Assembly (NCBI RefSeq): GCF_030546745.1
Contig: NZ_JAUOPD010000015.1
Coordinates: 33,838-97,837 of the forward strand
Source of the DNA: Thalassotalea sp. 1_MG-2023
Lineage (GTDB): Bacteria > Pseudomonadota > Gammaproteobacteria > Enterobacterales > Alteromonadaceae
DNA length: 64,000 nucleotides
Reading direction: 5' to 3'
The notes below the pieces were generated by a model, which was given only the letters and a program-made list of their open reading frames with translations, ran no database searches and was not told where the DNA came from. The translations under genes and the position numbers were made by a program. Shown here piece by piece: positions 58,045-64,000 of the stretch; within the stretch, counting starts at the first letter, position 1; each line of letters starts with the position of its first letter.

Positions 58045-58761
58045 TTACATCAAACGATGTCTTAAAAATTGAGGCATAAAAGCGAGAACTTTCAATAGCC
58101 ATGTTAATCTTTTTGGGAAATGTATGTATTGTTTTTTCTTCATTACACCTTTATAGATGCGTTGTGCAGCTTCTGGTGCTGAAAGTATAAAAGGCATATT
58201 GAAGGTGTTTTTATCGGTCAGTGGGATTTCAACAAAGCCTGGGTGCACTAAACTTACACCGATTTGGTGTTTTTCAAGATCAAGTCTCAAACTGTTAGCA
58301 AGGTAATTTATCCCTGCTTTTGAGGCGCCATATGCTTCAGCTTTAGGAAACGGTAATAATGTTGCCGCTGAACTGACCAATACTACTTGTCCACCTTTGT
58401 TTACTTTTGGCAAAAATGCCGCCAATACGTTACCCAACGAAGTTAAATTAGTATTAATAATCCGTGCAAAATCAGCGGCATTAAATGCCATAACATCATC
58501 AATGTAAGCACAATCGCCCGCGTTTAAAATCAGTATATCGATGGAATCCACCTGACTAGCCGCAAGGTTTACTTGCTCGGTTACATTAATGTCAAACGAT
58601 AAAGGCCAACAAGTTGCAGAGCGTTCTTTGAGTTGTTGAAGCTTATCTTCATTGCGGCCACATGGATACATGGTGTGACAGTGTTTACTAAAAAGTGAAA
58701 AAAGTGCTTCGCCAATTCCTGACGTGGCACCTGTAATCAATACATTTTTGCCGACGTTCAT
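58045..58761 (-). CDS. short-chain dehydrogenase/reductase in the ECF locus
   Basis: A 238-residue SDR: NVLITGATSGIGEALF near residue 4, LNAGDCAYID, catalytic Ser in LVSSAATLLPF, and YGASKAG for Tyr and Lys. It reads like the SDR commonly found next to FAD oxidoreductase/DUF1365/Cfa genes. The ATG at 58761 overlaps the preceding TGA stop as ATGA, which decides the start. A fatty-acid or aldehyde substrate would fit the context, but this is inference. Confidence 0.85.
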   Translation of the reverse strand: MNVGKNVLITGATSGIGEALFSLFSKHCHTMYPCGRNEDKLQQLKERSATCWPLSFDINVTEQVNLAASQVDSIDILILNAGDCAYIDDVMAFNAADFARIINTNLTSLGNVLAAFLPKVNKGGQVVLVSSAATLLPFPKAEAYGASKAGINYLANSLRLDLEKHQIGVSLVHPGFVEIPLTDKNTFNMPFILSAPEAAQRIYKGVMKKKQYIHFPKRLTWLLKVLAFMPQFLRHRLM

Positions 58762-59234
58762 ACTGTATTTACTCGTGCTTTTAACCAAGAAATGATTCGT
58801 CCTAAAACAGGAACATGTTGATACAGCATTTGACCTAAATCGATATAATCTCGATGATAAATGACTTTCCCTCCCCTCGCTTTCAAAAAGGAGTGCCCTT
58901 CTACAGCAATTGGCTTACCACCATTAAGCTTTGAATGTTGATACGTCATCAACCAATACACCGCGGCGTGGTCATTTTGATAGAAAGCGTGTGTGATCTC
59001 AAATTGGCAATAGGGTACATTTTCGTAGAGTTCACTAAAGTATCTTGTTAAGGCTACCAATCCCTCGACTTGGTGCATCGGATCAATAAACACCACATCA
59101 TGGTGATAAATTAATGCAAGCTCTTCGAAAGTACTATCTGCAGAAAGTGATTGATAAGTCTCACAGAATTTGACCAACCACGCTGGTTTCTGCGTGATAT
59201 CTTGTTCAGATAATTGCTCAATATGATGTAGCAA
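58758..59234 (-). CDS. NTF2/SnoaL-like protein
   Basis: A 158-residue protein with an alpha+beta cone (SnoaL/NTF2-like) pattern: FCETYQSLSADSTFEELALIYHHDVVFIDPMHQVEGL, FEITHAFYQNDHAAVYWLMTY and HSFLKARGGKVIYHRDYID are recognisable in parts. No catalytic residues are evident. It is a regular member of the ECF/ChrR-cfa cluster in gammaproteobacteria. The stop overlaps the SDR start, and the gene follows phr by 34 bases. Confidence 0.8.
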   Translation of the reverse strand: MLHHIEQLSEQDITQKPAWLVKFCETYQSLSADSTFEELALIYHHDVVFIDPMHQVEGLVALTRYFSELYENVPYCQFEITHAFYQNDHAAVYWLMTYQHSKLNGGKPIAVEGHSFLKARGGKVIYHRDYIDLGQMLYQHVPVLGRIISWLKARVNTV

Positions 59235-59268
59235 AATGAATCCTCAAATACATTTCTATAAAATTCGT

Positions 59269-60669
59269 TTATCGATAAAACGCCAGTGCTTGTTCTCTCG
59301 CCGCTTTATGGTCAACAATTGCCGGCCAGTAAGCTATATCACGATGAGACTTCATATAACCATGCGGAAAGTGCACATGCTTGTCAGGCACTTTATCAAG
59401 CTCTGGTAAATACTTACGAACAAACTCTCCTTTTGGATCAAATCTTTCCCCTTGTCGTATCGGATTAAAAATTCTAAAGTAAGGTTGTGCATCACATCCC
59501 GTGCTTGCTGCCCATTGCCAACCACCATTATTTGCAGCAAGATCACCATCAATTAACGTTGACATAAAGTATTGCTCACCCAATCGCCAATCAATAAGTA
59601 AGTGTTTAGTGAGAAAACTGGCAACAACCATTCTCAAGCGATTATGCATCCAGCCGGTTTGATTGAGTTGACGCATCGCAGCATCAACGATGGGGTAACC
59701 CGTTTGCCCTAAACACCACGCATTGAATTTCGCTTTATCATAAGGCCAAGTAATGTTCGCATATTTGTCATTAAACATTTGATGTCGGCAAAGTTTAGGG
59801 AAGTGATGTAACAAGTGACGATAAAAATCGCGCCAGATAAGTTCATTTAGCCAAGAAAACGCGGAGCTATCATGCGCAGTTAATAAATCAGGGTGTTTAT
59901 TCAAAATTAACTGCAGTAAATATCTTGGACTTAACGCGCCGATAGCTAAATAAGGAGATAGACCTGAGGTCCCTTTTATTGAGGGGATATCTCGAAATTG
60001 ATGATATTGGTCATGTTTGTTCGCAAAAAAATCAGGAATAATGTTTGCTTCAACGTCATCAACTAGTGGCCAATGCAAAGAAGTGTTATCGCTGTTCAAC
60101 AAGTCATTATCTGCTGCGTAACCTGATTTATCAGTCATATCAACAGACAACGTTTGAGCGCTTGGTTTACCCAGATACTCAAAACCATAAGTTTTTACAT
60201 GACTTAACCACGCACGCTTAAAGGGGGTAAACACTTTAAACATATCTCCCGCTTTATTCAGCACTTTACCTTTACTAACAATAACGTCGGCTTCAAAAAG
60301 TGTTAAAGAAAGGCCCGAGTCCGCTAATGCTTTATCTCGATTTCTTTCATTTATCTCAAGTTCTTCGTTAGCGATGATATTAACCGAGTCTTGGCGTGAA
60401 ATTTCACCTTTTAAAAATTCAACTTGCTCTCTAAAGTCGTCAACTTGATGTATTTCAAGCTGCACACCTAATGCTTTTAACTGCGTTTGCAGCAAATGTA
60501 CGTGACGTTTAATTAAATCTATTTTTATACGTGCCCAATGATGCTGTTGCCATTGAAGTGGTGTTAAAATATATACAGCGCGATCACCTGCTTTGTAATG
60601 GGTTAAAAAGTGTTTTAAAGCAGGGTTATCATGTATACGTAAATCATTTCTAAACCAAAGTAATTGCAT
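59269..60669 (-). CDS. phr: deoxyribodipyrimidine photolyase
   Basis: A 466-residue class I CPD photolyase: LLWFRNDLRIHDNPAL at the N-terminus (antenna domain), GLSPYLAIGALSPR, and a FAD-binding region with GYPIVDAAMRQLNQTGWMHNR and the late GGWQWAASTGCDAQPYFRIFNP (in part). It repairs UV-induced cyclobutane dimers using blue light. It follows the YbgA-like gene as in E. coli (ybgA-phrB) and fits a light/singlet-oxygen regulon. A terminator-like hairpin precedes it. Confidence 0.95.
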   Translation of the reverse strand: MQLLWFRNDLRIHDNPALKHFLTHYKAGDRAVYILTPLQWQQHHWARIKIDLIKRHVHLLQTQLKALGVQLEIHQVDDFREQVEFLKGEISRQDSVNIIANEELEINERNRDKALADSGLSLTLFEADVIVSKGKVLNKAGDMFKVFTPFKRAWLSHVKTYGFEYLGKPSAQTLSVDMTDKSGYAADNDLLNSDNTSLHWPLVDDVEANIIPDFFANKHDQYHQFRDIPSIKGTSGLSPYLAIGALSPRYLLQLILNKHPDLLTAHDSSAFSWLNELIWRDFYRHLLHHFPKLCRHQMFNDKYANITWPYDKAKFNAWCLGQTGYPIVDAAMRQLNQTGWMHNRLRMVVASFLTKHLLIDWRLGEQYFMSTLIDGDLAANNGGWQWAASTGCDAQPYFRIFNPIRQGERFDPKGEFVRKYLPELDKVPDKHVHFPHGYMKSHRDIAYWPAIVDHKAAREQALAFYR

Positions 60670-60701
60670 AACGTCTCATCTGCTTAGTATGTTTATTATT
60701 T

Positions 60702-60745
60702 GAAAAGAAAAACGACGAACTCTTTTGGTTAAGCTATCGTCGTTT
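60702..60745 (-). terminator. intercistronic terminator-like hairpin before phr
   Basis: Minus strand AAACGACGA (60737-60745) pairs with TCGTCGTTT (60710-60718), followed by TTCTTTT. The loop is 18 bases. It may reduce readthrough from the sigma-chrR-DUF523 genes into phr. Confidence 0.55.
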
Positions 60746-60761
60746 GATTGTAATGTTATGC

Positions 60762-61721
60762 TTAATAGCCGTATCTAAGTTTTAAACTTTCAGGGTAAGG
60801 GTTTAAATAGGCCTGCTTAGCTAAATAGGCCTTAGGGTGAGACAACAAATAGTGTTTTATGAGTGTCAACGGCACGAATAATGGCACTAATCCAGTACGA
60901 TATGCATCAATTTGTTGACACAGTTCTTGGCGTTCTTCAGCCGATAAATGCTTAGAAAAATACCCTTGAATATGCGCTAAGGTATTAGCGTGCTTTTTAC
61001 GGGTCGCTTTAATTTTTAACGCTGTCATCAAACCAGTGATATACGCTTGGGCAAGCTCTTCAAGTGGTAAGTCATTCCCAGCCAGTAATTGACCCAATTC
61101 TTTGTAAGCAACAAGATCATGGCTCATTACGGTATACTTATACTGGCTATGAAACTGAGTTAGTTTGTGCTTTGTCAGCCCTGACTCTACCAGTGATTGC
61201 CAATGTTTGTAGGCAAAAACTCTCGCGACGAAGTTTTCTTTTATAATCGGATCATTTAACCGACCATTTTCTTCACAGGGCAATAATGGATTTGCTTTCA
61301 TAATTTCCTTGGCAAATGCACCAACACCAGTTGATGGTAACGAATTACCCTCAGCAGAATAAATTTTCACCCGCTCCATGCCGCAGCTTGGGCTTTTGGC
61401 ACAGAAAATAAAACCACTAAAACTATCAGAAAATTTGGCTATTTTCTTACCATACGCAGATAACGCCTCTGTCACATCACCGCTGCCATCAGGCCTTGCA
61501 ACCTTAATGACATTATCTTTTTCAATTAACCTAATGGTAGGTCGAGGTACAGGCAAGCCGATCGCAACTTCAGGACAAAAGGTTTTAAACGTCACGTGTT
61601 GTCCAAGCTCTTTGTTACAAAAACTTGAAGGCTTATTGCTGGCATCAAATCGAACTTTTTCACCAGCAATACAAGCACTAATACCAATCGTAATGTCTTT
61701 TTTATCAAATAAATTATGCAT
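60762..61721 (-). CDS. DUF523-DUF1722 (YbgA-like) protein
   Basis: A 319-residue fusion. The N-terminal DUF523 part (about 10-150) has IGISACIAGEKVRFD with a Cys, FCPEVAIGLPVPR and the CAKSPSCGMERVK cysteine block. The C-terminal YbgA (DUF1722) part (about 180-319) has FHSQYKYTVMSHDLVAYKELG. The function is unknown; the cysteines suggest metal or cluster binding. E. coli ybgA also sits before phrB. The ATG at 61721 was preferred, with GGTGA upstream; a GTG at 61733 overlapping the chrR stop is possible. Confidence 0.85.
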   Translation of the reverse strand: MHNLFDKKDITIGISACIAGEKVRFDASNKPSSFCNKELGQHVTFKTFCPEVAIGLPVPRPTIRLIEKDNVIKVARPDGSGDVTEALSAYGKKIAKFSDSFSGFIFCAKSPSCGMERVKIYSAEGNSLPSTGVGAFAKEIMKANPLLPCEENGRLNDPIIKENFVARVFAYKHWQSLVESGLTKHKLTQFHSQYKYTVMSHDLVAYKELGQLLAGNDLPLEELAQAYITGLMTALKIKATRKKHANTLAHIQGYFSKHLSAEERQELCQQIDAYRTGLVPLFVPLTLIKHYLLSHPKAYLAKQAYLNPYPESLKLRYGY

Positions 61722-61732
61722 GCTTTCACCCA

Positions 61733-62410
61733 CTAATAAATAAAGTTGCCTATAGGATTAAGAAGCTTATTGATACCTTGTGTAAACTTCTGCGGCGCAT
61801 TAGCGACGGTATAACAAAGGCACCCTTGCTCTGAAACAGGATGATGAACATGTTGACCATCAAGCATAATAAAATCACCGGGAAAATACTCCCCCATTTC
61901 ATCAGTGAAACTACCTTCAACTAACACTGTTAATTCAAAGCCGTTGTGCGTATGCATGGGCACACCACCGCCAGGCTCAATGTGAAGTAAACTTGTATGG
62001 ATTTCGCCTTCATCAAGCATGACTCTAGCGCGCGATAATTTGCCAATATTGGCGCTACTTGATATTTCCATATGTTGCATCGCTCTGGGAAGCTGATACG
62101 GTGTATCACGTAATGTAATTGTTTTCGCTTCAGTTGGCTTGGTTAACGTAATACTGTCATCACTACAAATATTGTCTAACATTTGCTCAAAATCAACTGA
62201 CATAGTTTCGTCACTTACATTTCCAAAATGTAATGGATCATGTTCAGGTTCAAAACTCACTTCAGCTATTTGCTCAGTTAATAAAGCTATTTGCTTACGA
62301 CATTCATCACATTTATCGGCATGTATAGATACACCTGCAGCCAATGATGCGGGTAGGTCGCCTGTAACATAAGCTTTTAACATTTCAAAAGTAGGATGAT
62401 GTTTAATCAT
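61733..62410 (-). CDS. chrR: ChrR family anti-sigma factor
   Basis: A 225-residue zinc anti-sigma factor: N-terminal ASD with His and the HxxxCxxC motif HADKCDEC at about 27-34, and a C-terminal cupin (about 115-215) with MHTHNGFELTVLVEGSFTDE (in part) and PGDFIMLDGQHVHHP. ChrR holds its ECF sigma factor inactive until singlet oxygen or related stress releases it. It overlaps the sigma gene by eight bases, which is typical for sigma/anti-sigma pairs. Confidence 0.92.
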   Translation of the reverse strand: MIKHHPTFEMLKAYVTGDLPASLAAGVSIHADKCDECRKQIALLTEQIAEVSFEPEHDPLHFGNVSDETMSVDFEQMLDNICSDDSITLTKPTEAKTITLRDTPYQLPRAMQHMEISSSANIGKLSRARVMLDEGEIHTSLLHIEPGGGVPMHTHNGFELTVLVEGSFTDEMGEYFPGDFIMLDGQHVHHPVSEQGCLCYTVANAPQKFTQGINKLLNPIGNFIY

Positions 62411-63032
62411 GGTCTGCTCCTAACTGCGCCTTTAGTTTCGCTAAGGCTAGGCGTAATCGTGATTTTATCGTGCCTAAAGGTAATCCAAGGTGATTTGCAA
62501 GTTGCTCTTGCGACATCTCCATAAAATAAAAACCTTTAATCACTTGTTGCTGGTTTTCAGGAAGTGTTTCGATAACAGACATGATGTTATTGCTCGCTAG
62601 ATGATCTTCAAACAATTCATCGTCGGCTGCACTTTGCTCTGCAATTGGCCAAATATCGTCACTTAACGTATCTTCTCTATTGCTTTTAACTTTTCTAAGC
62701 AAATCAAATGTAACGTTACGCATTACAGTGTAGACCCAAGTTGTTGCTGCACCTTTTTGCGCATCAAATAAATGCGCTTTGCGCCAAACATTAGACATTG
62801 TTTCTTGTACAACTTCGCTAGCTTGCGCTTCGCTTCCTATTTTCGTCTTTGCAATACGTAATATTTTTGGTGCAAAAAACTTAAAGAGCTCACTAAAAGC
62901 TAATTTGTCACGTTGCTCTGCAACAGATATAAGCCACTGACTTAATTGCTGATGTTCAGCTGAATCGTTCATAGCTTTAGGTGTAACACTTGAACCAATA
63001 ACTGACAAGTTTATTTGCCTAACCGCCATCAT
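62403..63032 (-). CDS. ECF sigma factor (RpoE/ECF11-type partner of ChrR)
   Basis: A 209-residue ECF sigma factor: region 2 (FSELFKFFAPKILRIAKT..SEVVQETMSNVWRKAHLFD, with WVYTVMRNVTFDLLRK) and region 4 (LPENQQQVIKGFYFMEMSQEQLANHLGLPLGTIKSRLRLALAKL, in parts). The partner is ChrR just downstream. The start at ATG 63032 was selected because GGAAG lies five bases upstream; earlier in-frame codons fall at or beyond the -10 element of the proposed promoter at 63062-63090. It should drive phr, the lipid genes and itself. Confidence 0.92.
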   Translation of the reverse strand: MMAVRQINLSVIGSSVTPKAMNDSAEHQQLSQWLISVAEQRDKLAFSELFKFFAPKILRIAKTKIGSEAQASEVVQETMSNVWRKAHLFDAQKGAATTWVYTVMRNVTFDLLRKVKSNREDTLSDDIWPIAEQSAADDELFEDHLASNNIMSVIETLPENQQQVIKGFYFMEMSQEQLANHLGLPLGTIKSRLRLALAKLKAQLGADHD

Positions 63033-63061
63033 TTTTACTTCCATAAAACTCAGATAGACAT

Positions 63062-63090
63062 TAATACGCACAAGGTTATGTTACGGATCA
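63062..63090 (-). promoter_or_regulatory. putative ECF-dependent autoregulatory promoter
   Basis: Minus strand TGATCC (63085-63090), a 17-bp spacer and GTATTA (63062-63067). The -35 is the hexamer known for the Rhodobacter RpoE/ChrR regulon. A second match, TGATCA-N17-GTAATA (63692-63720), lies upstream of the LON gene. Confidence 0.65.
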
Positions 63091-63102
63091 CAAATTTAGT
63101 TT

Positions 63103-63663
63103 TTATTTTTCAGGTAATACGATATTTTGAACAAACTGTTTTGCGGCCTTAAATGAATGCTGATTCGCGAACATCATTTTATCTTCAAGGTTAATTGGCA
63201 GTAGCTCTAACCAGCGAGCAATAACCCAATTAGCATTGTCTTTAAAGCCAGATTGATACATATCAGTAAGTAATTTATTGTCTTCGAATACTTTCAATAA
63301 TGACATCGACAGGTGACTTGTTTTATCGTCATGCATACGTTCAGGCCAATGTTCTACGTGCGTTATATCGCCATGATGTAAGTTATCTTTATCTACTATT
63401 AATTCAGATAACGTGACTAATTGCTTACATTTCACATCGATGACCAACACGCCTTGTTCATCTTGATCAAAATTTATAATATCTACCCAACTCGCCAAAT
63501 TTCTTTCACCTTTTTGCGCATTAGTCGCTGTCGACAAAATGGCAAAACCTTGCGCTTTCGTCGCCAGTTTCACCATATTTAAATAGCGTTGTTCAAAAAT
63601 TCGTAACCGTGTAATTCCTTGTGGTAATAGAAATACAGGTAAAGGGAATATCGGTAACTTCAT
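63103..63663 (-). CDS. LON-substrate-binding-domain protein
   Basis: A 186-residue protein with the LON N-terminal domain pattern LPIFPLPVFLLPQGITRLRIFEQRY at 3-27 and WVIARWLELLPI near the end; it has no AAA or protease domain. Such stand-alone LON-domain proteins are common in proteobacteria with unknown function. It is upstream of the ECF sigma gene in the same direction (41 bases from its stop to the sigma gene's proposed -10 site). The promoter-like element at 63692-63720 suggests it belongs to the ECF regulon. Confidence 0.88.
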   Translation of the reverse strand: MKLPIFPLPVFLLPQGITRLRIFEQRYLNMVKLATKAQGFAILSTATNAQKGERNLASWVDIINFDQDEQGVLVIDVKCKQLVTLSELIVDKDNLHHGDITHVEHWPERMHDDKTSHLSMSLLKVFEDNKLLTDMYQSGFKDNANWVIARWLELLPINLEDKMMFANQHSFKAAKQFVQNIVLPEK

Positions 63664-63691
63664 TAAAATCTATTCTTGCTGTCTTTGTAAT

Positions 63692-63720
63692 TATTACGTA
63701 ACCAACCTACATTTTGATCA
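63692..63720 (-). promoter_or_regulatory. second ECF-type promoter candidate (LON gene)
   Basis: Minus strand TGATCA (63715-63720), 17-bp spacer, GTAATA (63692-63697), about 30 bases before the LON gene start. Hexamers and spacing match the sigma-gene promoter with one mismatch each. Confidence 0.5.
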
Positions 63721-63721
63721 C

Positions 63722-63747
63722 AAAAAAATGCCCCTGTTCTAGGGGCA
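63722..63747 (-). terminator. rho-independent terminator
   Basis: Minus strand TGCCCCT-AGAAC-AGGGGCA stem followed by seven T, placed after the fasciclin remnant. Confidence 0.85.
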
Positions 63748-63788
63748 AATTAACATGCATTCATTTAAAAAGTTCTACGGGATAATTA

Positions 63789-64000
63789 CTACTCATTCTC
63801 AGCACTGGTAATAACGGTATCAATCACGTGAATAACACCATGAGTTGCCAAGGTATTTTAAATAACAAAATTTGCGCCGCCAAACATCTCGTTATCTATT
63901 TCAGCATTAATCATTACTAGAGAGTGTTGATCTTTGCTGTTTGAGTTTTGTTCAAGGTAAACGCCTTCTGATCGCGGCACTTGGATTCTTGCATAGTCAT
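63789..64000 (-). pseudogene. fasciclin-domain protein, 3' part, interrupted by a stop codon
   Basis: Read leftward from the window edge, the frame gives a fasciclin-like C-terminal stretch (VPRSEGVYLEQNS..VMINAEIDNEMFGGANFVI), then an in-frame TAA at 63858-63860. The same frame then continues as NTLATHGVIHVIDTVITSAENE to a TAG. The second piece carries the conserved fasciclin box NGVIHVID. So the last 22 or so residues, normally part of the fold, lie beyond a nonsense codon (for example CAA to TAA). The 5' part lies outside the window. Annotated as pseudogene because the core of the H2 box is lost, unless the stop is a sequencing error or is read through. Confidence 0.75.

Overview
The window is a gene-dense piece of an AT-rich gammaproteobacterial chromosome. 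Gene content, protein sequence and gene order fit the Alteromonadales, and the family Colwelliaceae (Colwellia/Thalassotalea type) is the best guess. Several blocks keep E. coli gene order: yoaA-tsaB-slp-fadD, the his leader followed by hisGDCBHAFI, comEC-msbA-lpxK-ycaR-kdsB, ybgA-like next to phr, and a loose topA/sohB/yciK neighbourhood. No rRNA, tRNA, CRISPR array, prophage or complete insertion sequence was recognised. Mobile DNA is limited to short palindromic elements.

Layout. 0-4.8 kb: a GNAT acetyltransferase, a small secreted protein, a PlsC-like acyltransferase, azlCD, an SDR and a small RRF-like protein. 4.8-18.4 kb: topA, a 170-bp hairpin element, an arginase-family hydrolase, an Ig-repeat lipoprotein, a dicarboxylate symporter, tpm, sohB, a VolA/Pla-1 type lipase lipoprotein and yciK. 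18.4-26.1 kb: a leftward yoaA-tsaB-slp-fadD block with extra hydrolase, M50-like and hypothetical genes. 26.4-33.8 kb: the complete histidine operon behind a leader-peptide attenuator. 33.9-37 kb: a periplasmic binding-like protein, elaA, a MAPEG protein and adk. 37.2-39.4 kb: a three-gene metal-related unit behind a Fur-box promoter. 39.6-46 kb: htpG with a sigma-32 promoter, recR, an MFS transporter and a MarR/aldo-keto reductase pair. 46.3-54.7 kb: lgt, a hybrid-binding RNase H, and the lipid A/KDO/competence block kdsB-ycaR-lpxK-msbA-comEC. 54.7-64 kb: an ECF sigma/ChrR locus that reads leftward into photolyase and lipid-modification genes, plus a LON-domain gene and the C-terminus of a disrupted fasciclin gene.

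The most interesting system is the ECF sigma-ChrR locus. It combines DNA repair (photolyase) with a Cfa-like methyltransferase, a FAD oxidoreductase and a DUF1365 protein. That trio resembles the bacterial furan-fatty-acid pathway. Two promoter-like elements with the same layout (TGATCM, 17 bp, GTAWTA) precede the sigma gene and the LON gene. Other points worth checking are a MarR gene that seems to start at ATC/ATT, a five-segment his attenuator readable base by base, two copies of a small inverted-repeat element that each abut the stop codon of a leftward gene, and the Fur-box operon joining an S26-type protease to a putative metal transporter.
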